Positions 9,772 to 18,676 of a DNA stretch of 64,000 bases are shown in pieces. The position numbers were made by a program, and so were the translations under genes. Position 1 is the first letter of the stretch. Every line of letters begins with the position of its first letter. The notes beneath the pieces are model-generated. The model did no database searches. It had not been told where the DNA came from and was given only the letters and a program-made list of their open reading frames with translations. Origin of the DNA: DASVHS01 sp035468985 (GTDB lineage Bacteria > Acidobacteriota > Thermoanaerobaculia > Gp7-AA8); the NCBI GenBank assembly GCA_035468985.1, contig DATISF010000009.1, positions 1 to 64,000 of the forward strand, read 5' to 3'.

Positions 9772-11001
9772 TTAGTGATCTCTCAAAACATAAGTACAGG
9801 CCGGATCGGCGCCGAAGCGGACGACGTCGCCGGCCTTCAGTTTCACTTTGTCGACGCGGGTGTTGTTCACGTACGTTCCGTTCGCCGACTGCAGGTCTTC
9901 GAGCACCCACGCCGATCCGCTGAGCGTGATGCGCGCGTGACGGCGGGAGACCGCCGGATGCGACAGCACGATCGAGCACGTGCGGTCGCGCCCGACCATC
10001 ACACTCTCGCCGTGGATCGGATGCTTTTCCGTGGAATCGTTCTTCACCGGAACGAGCATCCACTGCGGCGTGGACGAAACCGCCGGCACCGGCTTTTCGT
10101 GCTGCGTGGCCGCGACGACGCGCGCGGTCGGAACGCCGGACACCGGCTGCTTGGCGTTGTACTCCTCGAGGGCCTCGAAGAATTCGCGCGCCGTCTCATA
10201 CCGCTGCTCGTGGCGCGGATGCATGGCTTTCAGCACGATGGCCTCGAGCTCCTTGTCGATCTCCGGCCGCAGCGCGCTGGGCGGCTGCTTCTCGCCTCGA
10301 TAGATGGCGTCGATGAGCTTCGGCAGCGAGCGGCTGTTGAACGGCAACGAGCCCGTGAGCATCTCGTAGAGCACCACGCCCGCCGAGTAGATGTCGCACT
10401 TCACCCCGGCATCTTTCGGCTCCCGGATCTGCTCCGGCGACATGTAATGCGGCGTGCCGAGGAGGAATCCCGATTTCGTGAGGACGGTCTGTCCCGTTGC
10501 GCCGGCGCCTTCTTTGATCTTGGCGATCCCGAAGTCCGTGACCTTCACGACGCCGTTCGGCTCGCGGATGAGGTTCGCCGGCTTGATGTCGCGATGAACG
10601 ATTCCTTTCCCGTGCGCGTAAACCAGGGCCTCGAGCATGCACTGCGTGATGGCGACGGCATCGCCGATCGCAAGTGCGCCCTTTTCGGCCAGCAGAATGT
10701 CGACGGGAGTTCCTTCGACGAACTCCATCACCAGCACGGCGCCGGTGTCGTTGTTGATGAACTCATAGAACCGGGTGATGTAGCGGTGGCGCAGCTTCGA
10801 AAGGATCTGCGCTTCCTTCACGAAGCGTTTGCGCGCGGTGATCTCGCCGGCGAGATCATCGGACATCACTTTCAGCACGACCTCGTAGTTGGCCGGAAGA
10901 ATCTCGGTGGCCGCCGTGGTCCTGCCGACGTACACATGGCTCATCCCGCCCTCGCCGATCTCGCGCTCGATGCGGTAATTGCCAATGACGTTTCCGATCA
11001 T
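9772..11001 (-). CDS. Cytosolic Ser/Thr protein kinase with C-terminal FHA domain
   Basis: 409 residues. The kinase domain (about 9-275) has GEGGMS, K44, catalytic D138 in HRDIKPAN, DFG near 157 and MSPEQ. A linker leads to an FHA domain (about 320-405) with GRDRTCSIVL, SRRHA and NGTYVNN, the residues that bind phosphothreonine. No membrane segment is visible, so this is probably the soluble kinase of the operon. Its start overlaps the stop of the upstream FHA gene by four bases. Confidence 0.93.
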   Translation of the reverse strand: MIGNVIGNYRIEREIGEGGMSHVYVGRTTAATEILPANYEVVLKVMSDDLAGEITARKRFVKEAQILSKLRHRYITRFYEFINNDTGAVLVMEFVEGTPVDILLAEKGALAIGDAVAITQCMLEALVYAHGKGIVHRDIKPANLIREPNGVVKVTDFGIAKIKEGAGATGQTVLTKSGFLLGTPHYMSPEQIREPKDAGVKCDIYSAGVVLYEMLTGSLPFNSRSLPKLIDAIYRGEKQPPSALRPEIDKELEAIVLKAMHPRHEQRYETAREFFEALEEYNAKQPVSGVPTARVVAATQHEKPVPAVSSTPQWMLVPVKNDSTEKHPIHGESVMVGRDRTCSIVLSHPAVSRRHARITLSGSAWVLEDLQSANGTYVNNTRVDKVKLKAGDVVRFGADPACTYVLRDH

Positions 11002-11630
11002 TTCAGAACACCTTCATCGTCCCAGTAGAAACCGTCGTGAATCAGCGGAATGAAGAGGAACTTCTGCACGCCGATGCGGATCACGTCCTTGGCGGCGAGA
11101 TCCTTTCGCGGCTCGATCTCCATTTCGTTGACGTACGTTCCGTTCGTGGAGTTGTGGTCCATCAGGATGAAGCGGCGCTCCTCGGGGCGGAACACGAGGT
11201 CGGCATGGTGCGACGACGCCTGCTCGTCGTTGACCACGATGTCGGAGCGGCGATCGCGGCCCAGAACATTGCGCCCGATGCGGACCGGAAACGATTCGCC
11301 ACGGCTGCTGCCGTTGAGGCCGACCAGCCAGCCGACGACGTAACGCTTGGCCTGTGCGGGATCGGCGGCGGAGATCTTCGGAACGGCCACCGTCCTCTCC
11401 ATCGGCGGCGACTGCATGGGCGACGGCGGAACATCGCGCCGCACGGGAGGCGGCTGGACGGCCGGTGCCGGACGCGCCGGCGCAGGCTCGGCCGGTGCGA
11501 CCGCGCGGGACGGGCGGACGATGGGGATCTCGGCCTCGCTGCTGTCGGCCGGACAGTACGGACAGAGGTCCCACGACTCGTCGATGAAGTGCCCGTTCTC
11601 ACATCTCTTGTCGGCCACTCTGATCCTCAC
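10998..11630 (-). CDS. FHA-domain protein with N-terminal zinc-ribbon-like motif
   Basis: 210 residues. The N-terminus (C10, H14, C23, C26 in CENGH and LCPYC) looks like a zinc ribbon, echoing the one on the PEGA kinase of this operon. A Pro/Ala-rich linker (about 40-90) contains TVAVP, then an FHA domain spans about 110-195 with GRNVLGRDRRSDIVV, SSHHA and NSTNGTYVN. Probably an adaptor that reads phosphothreonine marks made by the neighbouring kinases. Both ends overlap neighbouring genes by four bases. Confidence 0.88.
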   Translation of the reverse strand: MRIRVADKRCENGHFIDESWDLCPYCPADSSEAEIPIVRPSRAVAPAEPAPARPAPAVQPPPVRRDVPPSPMQSPPMERTVAVPKISAADPAQAKRYVVGWLVGLNGSSRGESFPVRIGRNVLGRDRRSDIVVNDEQASSHHADLVFRPEERRFILMDHNSTNGTYVNEMEIEPRKDLAAKDVIRIGVQKFLFIPLIHDGFYWDDEGVLK

Positions 11631-13258
11631 GCATGAAATGCGACCGCAATGGCGTTGCGGCCGCCAAAATGAATGATGTCTCCGTCTTTGAGATACCGCC
11701 GGTCGATCTTTTCATCGTTGACATAGGTGCCGTTCGAGGAATTCCTGTCGATCAGCATCACCTTGCCGTCGATCGACACGACCTCGGCATGGAGCCGCGA
11801 CACCTTCGGATTCTCCAATACGATCTCACAGATCGCCGACTCCCGGCCGATCCTGATCCCCGAGCCGCCGAGTCGGAGGCGCTCGCCGGCGCGCTCGCCG
11901 TTGAGGATCGTGAATTTCCCGATCACGCCCTTCTTCCGCGACGACGAGTCGAGAGGCTCGACGATCGTCTCCACGGTCGTTGCGCTCAGCACGTCCTTCG
12001 GAATTCGAGCGCGGCGCGACCCCGCCGCGAACGCGATCGTGCCGACGATGGCCACGAATCCCACGCCGCCCGCCACGACGGTCGCCACCGAGCGCGACGG
12101 CCAGGAGGACCGGCGGTTGATGGCGCGATCGGCATCGCGGCTGAAGCGGATCACGTCGGGAGAATTCGGGAACAGCCGCGCGGCGCTGGCCAGATTCGCT
12201 TTCGCCGTTTTCCATTCCCCCGCCACCGCGGCATCGAGCGCGGCGCGATACTGCCGGTCGAAGTCGCCGTCGAGATTCGGCTTCACCCCCGCCGCGGTCA
12301 GGAACGGCTTCGCGGCGTTGATCGGAACCAGGAACTTGATCTCAGCGGTCGTGTGTCCCCAGGTGGAGATGCCGATGACCTCGCCGTCGCGGTCGACAGC
12401 GGGTCCGCCCGAATTGCCGCGATAGATCGCCACGTTCGATTGAAAAACCGTGGCGTTGGCGACGTTGCGCTTGATCGCGGTGATGGTGCCTGGGTTGAAC
12501 GTCGCTTCGAGATCGCTGTCGCGCGACAGCCAGCCGCCGATGACGTCGTCGGTACTGCTGGCCACTGCCGGATAACCGATCGACCAGATCGAGGCGCCGA
12601 CTCCCACGCTGTCGGAATCGCCGAGATGCAGGATCGGGAGATTGCGCCGGTTCACCTTGAGGAGGGCCAGGTCCGTGCCGCGCTCGCTGAGCGACGGCGA
12701 GTAGCGCTGGATCTGGAACGGGAGCTTCTCGCCATTCGAGAGCTCGACTTCGTTCACGACGCGCGTGTCGGTGACCCGCCCTTCGCCGGAGAGCCGGTCG
12801 ATGTAGCGGTCGAGAGCATCGTCGCGATAGAGGGCACGCAGCTCCTCGACGGGGAAATGCCGCACCAGCGCCGCAATCGCTCCGTTGTGGCGCAGATCGC
12901 GATCGAGCTGCGCGGCGTCACTGGTCGGCGCGACCACGTGACCGTTCGTCAGAATGTACCCGTCGGGATTGATGATGAAGCCGCTGCCCGATCCCCCGGC
13001 CCCCGTGTCGACCGTGACCTCCGCGTCCGGAAGATTGCGCGCGGTCACGACGTGACCATCCTTCCGAAGAACCATGGCGATGTCTTCGATCGCGTCGGGC
13101 TCGTAGCGGAACGCCGCGGTCGCGAACGCGTTCACGCGCACGACGGCCGGTTTGACGCTGTAGGCCATCTTCTGCACTTCATCGAGCCGCACCGCGTCGT
13201 TCCGGCAGGCAAACGAAACCGCGACAAGAGCGAAGGCGACGTGGCGCAAACGGGACAT
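11627..13258 (-). CDS. Trypsin-like (DegP-type) serine protease fused to a membrane segment and FHA domain
   Basis: 543 residues. A lipobox-like AVSFAC ends at C18, followed by an extracytoplasmic serine protease domain (about 25-320) with triad H107 (TNGHVV), D196 (TDLALLK) and S283 (GNSGGP). A helical stretch follows at 330-385. One transmembrane helix (about 398-420) leads to a C-terminal FHA domain (about 450-540) with IRIGRESAICEIVL, SRLHA and NGTYVN. The layout places a protease outside and a phosphopeptide reader inside, so it could turn kinase signals into proteolysis or the reverse. If the lipobox is used, the protein would be attached to the membrane twice. Three bases separate it from the PP2C gene. 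Confidence 0.9.
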   Translation of the reverse strand: MSRLRHVAFALVAVSFACRNDAVRLDEVQKMAYSVKPAVVRVNAFATAAFRYEPDAIEDIAMVLRKDGHVVTARNLPDAEVTVDTGAGGSGSGFIINPDGYILTNGHVVAPTSDAAQLDRDLRHNGAIAALVRHFPVEELRALYRDDALDRYIDRLSGEGRVTDTRVVNEVELSNGEKLPFQIQRYSPSLSERGTDLALLKVNRRNLPILHLGDSDSVGVGASIWSIGYPAVASSTDDVIGGWLSRDSDLEATFNPGTITAIKRNVANATVFQSNVAIYRGNSGGPAVDRDGEVIGISTWGHTTAEIKFLVPINAAKPFLTAAGVKPNLDGDFDRQYRAALDAAVAGEWKTAKANLASAARLFPNSPDVIRFSRDADRAINRRSSWPSRSVATVVAGGVGFVAIVGTIAFAAGSRRARIPKDVLSATTVETIVEPLDSSSRKKGVIGKFTILNGERAGERLRLGGSGIRIGRESAICEIVLENPKVSRLHAEVVSIDGKVMLIDRNSSNGTYVNDEKIDRRYLKDGDIIHFGGRNAIAVAFHA

Positions 13259-13261
13259 GGA

Positions 13262-14317
13262 CTACCGGCTCGACGATGATTTCTGAGTTTGAAACATCTG
13301 CTGCTGATTGAAAAACAACCACGCGCCCGCTGCCCCGAGCACGAGAACGAAAAGTAACGTCCATTTCACAACGGAAGAGGCCTTTCGCGGAGTGGTGCCG
13401 GCTTCCGGCCGGCCTTCGGGCCCGGCAGGCCGGCCGGAGGCCGGCACCACTCCACCTTCCCGCACCGTTTCATCGAAGAGAGCGCGATCGTGCTTGTCGA
13501 CCATCGTCTCCTCGTCTTCGTAGTCATCGCGCTCCACCCGGGCGACGATCACGGTCACGTTGTCGGGCGCTCCCCGTTCGAGGGAACGATCGACCAGCGC
13601 GTCGGCGGCTTCGTGGATCGGCTTCTTGAGGACGATGTCCTTGATCTCATCGGGAGTGACGAGACCATGCAGGCCGTCGCTGCAGAGGACGAAGGTGTCG
13701 AGCTCCTGCACCTCCAGCGGGCCGACGATGTCGATGTCGACCTGCTCGCCGACCCCCATCGAGCGTTGCAGCACGTTGCGGCGCGGATGATGTTCGGCTT
13801 CTTTCGCCGTCAACAGCCCCTCGCGCACCATCGACGCGACGAGCGAGTGATCTTCGGTCAGCTGCCGGATCTCGTCGCCGCGCACGAAGTAGATCCGCGA
13901 GTCGCCGACATGGGCGAACCAGGCCTGGGTTCCGCGGACGACGAGCGCTGAGGTGGTCGTACCCATCCCGCGGAGGTCGGCGTTGGTCTGCGCCTCGTTG
14001 AAGATTTTCGTGTTGGCCTGCGTCAGCGCCTCGCGCAGGGCGCCGGGGATGTCGTCTTTCCCCGCGCTCAGGTACAAGGTCTTCACGGTCTCGCCCGCCA
14101 GGCGCGAGGCGGTCGCCCCGCCGCGATGGCCGCCCATGCCGTCCGCGACGATCAACAGCCGGCCACCGGGAGTCTTGCCGCGCTCGTCCGCCGCGTTGGT
14201 GACGGTGCCGAAATCCTGGTTTTCGGAGCGAACGCGACCCACGTCGGTGCGCAGGACCGCCCGGACCACCAGCGGTCGGGATGGGACGACACGCGTGGCC
14301 GCCACTTGTTCGCTCAT
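13262..14317 (-). CDS. PP2C-type Ser/Thr phosphatase with C-terminal membrane anchor
   Basis: 351 residues. The PPM/PP2C domain (about 18-260) has metal-site motifs RSENQD, VADGMGGH, GTTT, HVGDSRIY, LCSDGL and GAPDNVTVI. An acidic linker (DDYEDEET) and a Gly/Pro/Glu stretch encoded by a near-perfect DNA palindrome precede one transmembrane helix (about 318-338). First gene of the six-gene kinase/FHA operon, so writer, reader and eraser are made together. It is divergent from the exopolysaccharide operon across 71 bases. Confidence 0.94.
   Translation of the reverse strand: MSEQVAATRVVPSRPLVVRAVLRTDVGRVRSENQDFGTVTNAADERGKTPGGRLLIVADGMGGHRGGATASRLAGETVKTLYLSAGKDDIPGALREALTQANTKIFNEAQTNADLRGMGTTTSALVVRGTQAWFAHVGDSRIYFVRGDEIRQLTEDHSLVASMVREGLLTAKEAEHHPRRNVLQRSMGVGEQVDIDIVGPLEVQELDTFVLCSDGLHGLVTPDEIKDIVLKKPIHEAADALVDRSLERGAPDNVTVIVARVERDDYEDEETMVDKHDRALFDETVREGGVVPASGRPAGPEGRPEAGTTPRKASSVVKWTLLFVLVLGAAGAWLFFNQQQMFQTQKSSSSR
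13389..13453. repeat. Long near-perfect palindrome inside the PP2C coding region
   Basis: Two 26-base arms (13389-13414 and 13428-13453) are complementary with a single mismatch around a 13-base loop. The arms are built from GGTGCCGGC and GGCCGGCC blocks. It lies in the linker between the phosphatase domain and the membrane helix and keeps the frame, encoding a G/P/R/E-rich segment. This looks like a REP-type element tolerated in a disordered linker. Confidence 0.75.
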
Positions 14318-14388
14318 TGCTTCGGAGTGCCCTCTAATCTGCTGGACGAGCGTGAATTATACGTTATTGAGTATGCTCGTATCGCCGG

Positions 14389-15762
14389 ATGCACCGCGTT
14401 CTTCTACTCGCCACGCTCCTCGCGATCGCAGTCAACGTCGCGGCGGACGAGACCGCCGCGGTCCTCGACCAGGCCCGGAAACTCGCCTGGTCGAAGCACT
14501 TCGACGAAGCGTCTCAACTGTACCTCGAGGTCCTGCGGATGCAACCGAAGTCCGGTGACGCCACGCTCGGGCTCGCCCAGGTGCGACTGTGGCAGGGCCG
14601 ATACGGCGAAGCGCGTCAGCTCTTCGGCCGGCTGCCGGGAAATGTCGAGGCCGCCGAAGGTGCGGCCGTGGCAGCGTACTGGTCGGGAGACTACCGGACG
14701 GCCGCACGCGAGTTTCGCGCGATCCTCGCCTCACACCCCGACAGGAAGACCGCTCGGACAAGCCTGGCCGAGATTCGCGCCGCGTCGGCGCCGTCACAGC
14801 AGATCGAGGTCGGAGTTGTCGACGACGACCAGCCATTCCGCGCGACGCGGAGCCAGGTCCGCGCCTCCCTCTTCACCGATCCGCTGACGCGCTGGGACGC
14901 CACTGCCGGCGGATACAGCCTGCGGAGCGACGCGGCCGGACGGCATAGCGCCCCCTTCGCGCTCCTGCAAAACGAGACGGTGCTGCCCGAGCTCCGTCTG
15001 ACGGCGACGACATCGCTCGGCGGGATCCGTACGCCCGACGGCCGGTCGCACGCGATCGGCGGCGCGTCCGCGCGCATCCGCATCGCATCGCACGACACCA
15101 TCGCCGCGGCGTTCCAGCGGCGGGAGATTCTCACGAACGCGACGCGGCTCTATCCGTTCGTCAGCGTTGCCTCTCTTCGCTGGCAGCACTCATCGCCCTG
15201 GCTCGCCTCGGCGGGCATCGAGCGCGATCGCTTCTCCGATCGAAACTCGGCCACTGCATTCGACGCCTACGTCCTCGTCCCCGTTCGCAAATCGAATCAA
15301 TGGACGCTGTGGAGCGGCGTCTCGACGCTCTGGCGCGACACGCGCGACAGCCGCTTCTATGTGACCGGGATCAATGCCACGCGCGACGGATCGGGCGGAT
15401 TCTTTCACTACACCTATCGCGGAGCTTACGATCCGTACTGGACGCCGCAGGATCTCCGCGAAGGACGGCTGATCGTGGCATTCGAGCGTCGATTCGGTTC
15501 AGGAACAACAATGAAGATTCAAGGCGATGCCGGAGAGGCACACGATCGGGCCGTGGTGTTCTGGCCGGACTCGGGGCCCGAATCGTTTCCACGCGACATC
15601 GGGCAGTCGCCGTTCGATCGCGCGTACCATCCGTGGCGGCTTCGCGTTTCGGCAACCACTCCCCTGGCGCGCGGTGTGACACTCGACATCGGCTACGAGC
15701 ACGGCGTGACGTCGTTTTACCGCGCCAACACCTTTCATGCGACCGTGGCAAGACGACGCTGA
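14389..15762 (+). CDS. TPR / outer-membrane beta-barrel protein for polysaccharide export
   Basis: 457 residues. The Sec signal peptide ends near residue 19 (NVAADE). TPR-like helices cover about 20-130 (HFDEASQLYLEVLRMQP, YRTAAREFRAILASHP). The rest, to an RR end, has alternating polar/aromatic strands like a YaiO/BcsC/PgaA-type barrel, ending VTSFYRANTFHATVARRR. It probably forms the outer-membrane exit for the polymer made by the next gene. Its last 26 bases overlap the synthase gene, a tight coupling. Confidence 0.78.
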   Translation: MHRVLLLATLLAIAVNVAADETAAVLDQARKLAWSKHFDEASQLYLEVLRMQPKSGDATLGLAQVRLWQGRYGEARQLFGRLPGNVEAAEGAAVAAYWSGDYRTAAREFRAILASHPDRKTARTSLAEIRAASAPSQQIEVGVVDDDQPFRATRSQVRASLFTDPLTRWDATAGGYSLRSDAAGRHSAPFALLQNETVLPELRLTATTSLGGIRTPDGRSHAIGGASARIRIASHDTIAAAFQRREILTNATRLYPFVSVASLRWQHSSPWLASAGIERDRFSDRNSATAFDAYVLVPVRKSNQWTLWSGVSTLWRDTRDSRFYVTGINATRDGSGGFFHYTYRGAYDPYWTPQDLREGRLIVAFERRFGSGTTMKIQGDAGEAHDRAVVFWPDSGPESFPRDIGQSPFDRAYHPWRLRVSATTPLARGVTLDIGYEHGVTSFYRANTFHATVARRR

Positions 15763-17293
15763 GATCTTCCGCCACCGGCGGGCGAGACCGATCGCGACGT
15801 GGGAGCGCTGGGTCCTCGCGGTCCTGCTCTTCCTCGGCCTTCAGAGCATCGCGTGGTTCGGCCAGTGGTGGTTCCGGCTGGAGCACGTCAACAACGTCAG
15901 CCTGTTCATCCTGCTGTCGTTGGCGACGTGGTACGGCATCTCACGGCTCCTGGTCGGCTGGTACAACGCCTTTCACATCGAGCAGCCGGACGCGATCGAA
16001 GCGCCGCCGGGACTGCGCGTGGCGATCTTCACGACGTCCTCGCCCGGAGAGCCCTACGAGATGTTCGTGCGTACGCTTGCCGCGGCTCGCGCGGTGCGTT
16101 ATCCGCACACGACGTATCTGCTCGATGACACGCGCGACCCGCGGTTCGCCGAACTGGCCCGCGAGATGAGCGCGGTCCACCTGGAGATCGTCGGCGAGCC
16201 CGGCGCGAAAGCGGGAAAGATCAATCGCGCCCTGCAGATGACGGACGAGGAGTTCATCCTCGTCCTCGATCCCGATCACATTCCCTTTCACGAGTTTTTC
16301 GATCGCGTCCTCGGCTACTTCGGCGACGAGAAGGTCGGTTTCGTGCAGGTCGCTCAGGCGTACTACAACGCGCCCCAGTCATTCGTCGCCCGGGCGGCGG
16401 CGGAGCAGACGTTCGCGTTCTACGGGCCGACGATGCAGGGGATGCACGGCACGGGCACGGCGGTGGCCATCGGCGCGAACTGCACGTTCCGGCGGAAGGC
16501 GCTGGAGTCGATCGGCGGTCATGGAATCGGGCTGGCCGAAGATCTCGTCACGTCGATCCGTCTGCACGCGGCGGGGTGGAAGTCGTGCTACGTACCCGAG
16601 ATCGTCTCGCGCGGGCTCGTGCCGGCGGATCTCGACTCGTTTCTGCGCCAGCAGTTGAAGTGGTCACGCGGCGTGCACGACGTTCTGTTCCGCGAGTATC
16701 CGCGCGCGTTCCGCCGGCTGACGGCGCATCAGAAGATCTCGTACCTCATGATCGGCAGCTACTACATCGTCGGCCTGACGACGCTGATTTACCTCTCCAT
16801 CCCGCTGATTTATCTCTGGTTCGGGGCGCAGCCGGCGGTCATTCTTCTCGGCGAGTATCTCGAGCACGGCCTTCCCATCGGACTTCTCGGCGCGATCGTC
16901 TACCGCTTCGTGCAGCGATGGTTGTGCGACCCGGCGCGGGAGCACGGATGGCACTGGCGGGGAACTCTGCTGAAAATCGGATCGTGGAACGTGTATCTTC
17001 GCGGTCTGGTGCTTGCACTGGGCGGAATCAACGTGCCGTACATCCCCACCCGCAAGGAGCGGCACCCCGGGCGCTTCTGGGGTCTCGCCCGCGTGCCGCT
17101 GCTCACCATCCTGCTGTCGATCCTGACCATGATCTGGACCGTGTTCCGTCAGCTGTACGCGACGTCGGAGGCGGAAGTGCTGATCACGACGGAGGTCACG
17201 GTGGGCATGGTGCTGTTCCTCATGATCAACATCGTGCTCATGAGCGGGCGCGTGTACGCAGCGTGGATCGACAGCCGCGAGGATGAGGCATGA
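15737..17293 (+). CDS. Processive family-2 glycosyltransferase (polysaccharide synthase)
   Basis: 518-residue inner-membrane synthase. Two N-terminal membrane segments (about 25-70), a GT-A domain (about 90-320), then several C-terminal membrane helices (about 335-510). Catalytic motifs are in order: LLDDT, LDPDH as the DxD metal motif, LAEDLV as the TED-like base, and QQLKWSRG as the Q-x-x-R/K-W acceptor motif. This set defines cellulose/PNAG/hyaluronan-type synthases but does not fix the sugar. No PilZ domain is visible. The overlap with the porin gene and the ATGA overlap with the hydrolase gene show a three-gene operon. Confidence 0.9.
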   Translation: MRPWQDDAEIFRHRRARPIATWERWVLAVLLFLGLQSIAWFGQWWFRLEHVNNVSLFILLSLATWYGISRLLVGWYNAFHIEQPDAIEAPPGLRVAIFTTSSPGEPYEMFVRTLAAARAVRYPHTTYLLDDTRDPRFAELAREMSAVHLEIVGEPGAKAGKINRALQMTDEEFILVLDPDHIPFHEFFDRVLGYFGDEKVGFVQVAQAYYNAPQSFVARAAAEQTFAFYGPTMQGMHGTGTAVAIGANCTFRRKALESIGGHGIGLAEDLVTSIRLHAAGWKSCYVPEIVSRGLVPADLDSFLRQQLKWSRGVHDVLFREYPRAFRRLTAHQKISYLMIGSYYIVGLTTLIYLSIPLIYLWFGAQPAVILLGEYLEHGLPIGLLGAIVYRFVQRWLCDPAREHGWHWRGTLLKIGSWNVYLRGLVLALGGINVPYIPTRKERHPGRFWGLARVPLLTILLSILTMIWTVFRQLYATSEAEVLITTEVTVGMVLFLMINIVLMSGRVYAAWIDSREDEA

Positions 17294-18459
17294 AGGCGCG
17301 CACCCGTTACCAGATTGCGTTCTTCGCCCTCGGCTGGCTGATCGCTGTCGGCGTGCTCTTCCAGCTCGGCTTCGGCGAGGTGTTCAGCAGCATCTGGGCG
17401 CCGATCAACGAGCGTCTCACGCGTGTCGCGCAGTTCGTCTCCGATGCCGAAGGCGATGCGATGCGCAACGTCCGCAAGGGATCGAGAAGCGACTACCTCG
17501 ATCCGATGAAAGCGACGCTCAACTCGATGACGGCGCTTCACAACCCGCCGGCCATGCTCTTCGGCGTCTACGACGGCGGCTTTCCGAACACGTTCGCCGG
17601 ACTCGAACAGATAGAAGACCGGCTGCACTACCGCTTTCCGATCATCTCGTTCTATTCGGCATGGGGCGACAAGCCCGATCAGCAGTTCCCCACGCGCCTC
17701 GTCGATTCGATTCATCGCATGGGGTCCGTGCCGATGATCACGTGGGAGCCGTGGGTCGTCGACTTTGATGAGCGTCTGCGGCGTAACCTCCCGTCGCGCG
17801 CCGAGCGCGAATACGCCAGCATGCGGTCGATCGCGCGCGGCGATTACGACTTCTTCATCGTTCCGTGGGCCAAAGCGGCGGCCGCCTACAAGCGCCCGCT
17901 GTTCATTCGCTTCGCGCACGAGATGAACGACCCGTACCGTTATCCGTGGGGCCCGCAGAACGGAAACCGTCCCGATGACTTCGTCGCCGCGTGGAAGCAC
18001 GTGCATTTCGTGTTCGAAAAGATGGGAGCGACGAACGTTCTGTGGGTGTGGTCACCGCACATCTCCATGCCGTGGTTCGAGTACTACTACCCGGGAGCCG
18101 AGTACGTCGACTGGATCGGCGTCGGAGTCCTGAACTACGGAACCGTCGCCTCGTGGTCGCGATGGTGGAGCTTCCACCAGATTCTCGAGAAGGCGTATCC
18201 GATCCTGCTGAACATGAAGAAGCCGATCGTGATCAGCGAGTTCGGGACGGTCGGCAACGGCGGCGACGTCAACGAGTGGTACCGGCAGGCCTTCTATCAC
18301 ATCGATCACACGTACAGCCGCGGTGTTCGGGCCGTGATTTTCTTCAATCAGCCGCGCGACACCACGATGCCGGGGATGGAGTTGAACTGGAGCGTCATCC
18401 AGAGCCCGAGGGCGACTTCATTCGTCGCCAACCAGCTGGCGCAGCACTCCGCCCTATGA
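17290..18459 (+). CDS. Membrane-anchored GH26-type glycoside hydrolase
   Basis: 389 residues with one N-terminal membrane anchor (about 8-30) and an external (beta/alpha)8 domain (about 85-385). E211 in RFAHEMND is the likely acid/base and E317 in VISEFGT the likely nucleophile, as in GH26 mannanases and related enzymes. Its start overlaps the synthase stop (ATGA). Hydrolases in synthase operons usually trim or release the polymer, so a beta-mannan-like or mixed glycan is possible but unproven. Its TGA stop lies at the edge of a palindromic repeat. Confidence 0.85.
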   Translation: MKARTRYQIAFFALGWLIAVGVLFQLGFGEVFSSIWAPINERLTRVAQFVSDAEGDAMRNVRKGSRSDYLDPMKATLNSMTALHNPPAMLFGVYDGGFPNTFAGLEQIEDRLHYRFPIISFYSAWGDKPDQQFPTRLVDSIHRMGSVPMITWEPWVVDFDERLRRNLPSRAEREYASMRSIARGDYDFFIVPWAKAAAAYKRPLFIRFAHEMNDPYRYPWGPQNGNRPDDFVAAWKHVHFVFEKMGATNVLWVWSPHISMPWFEYYYPGAEYVDWIGVGVLNYGTVASWSRWWSFHQILEKAYPILLNMKKPIVISEFGTVGNGGDVNEWYRQAFYHIDHTYSRGVRAVIFFNQPRDTTMPGMELNWSVIQSPRATSFVANQLAQHSAL

Positions 18460-18522
18460 CGTCATGCCGAGCGAAGCGAAGCATCTCAGCCGATGAGATC
18501 CTTCGCTTCGCTCAGGACGACG
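18457..18522. repeat. Hairpin repeat, family 1 short form (GCGAAGC / GGATCTC type)
   Basis: GAGCGAAGCGAAGCATCTC pairs with GAGATCCTTCGCTTCGCTC around a short loop. The first three bases, TGA, are the stop codon of the GH26 gene. It can act as a terminator stem but has no T run. Confidence 0.7.
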
Positions 18523-18530
18523 GCACGGCC

Positions 18531-18676
18531 AGGAAACCTCTGAACAAGTCGTCATCCTGAGTCGGCGAAGCGCGACGAAGGATCTCAGGATGCGAAACCG
18601 CCTGCTCCTTCGAGATCCTTCGCCGTCTTCGCGGCTCAGGATGACGTGAACAACGACTTGTTCAGAGCTTTCCTAG
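18531..18676. repeat. MITE-like element A, family 1, with terminal inverted repeats
   Basis: The 22-base ends, AGGAAACCTCTGAAC(AAGTCGT) and their inverse, match except at one position. The interior contains the TCATCCTGAG / GGATCTC hairpin motifs in both orientations. It has no coding capacity. Its right end, CCTAG, supplies the TAG stop of the GGDEF-EAL gene. Confidence 0.78.
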
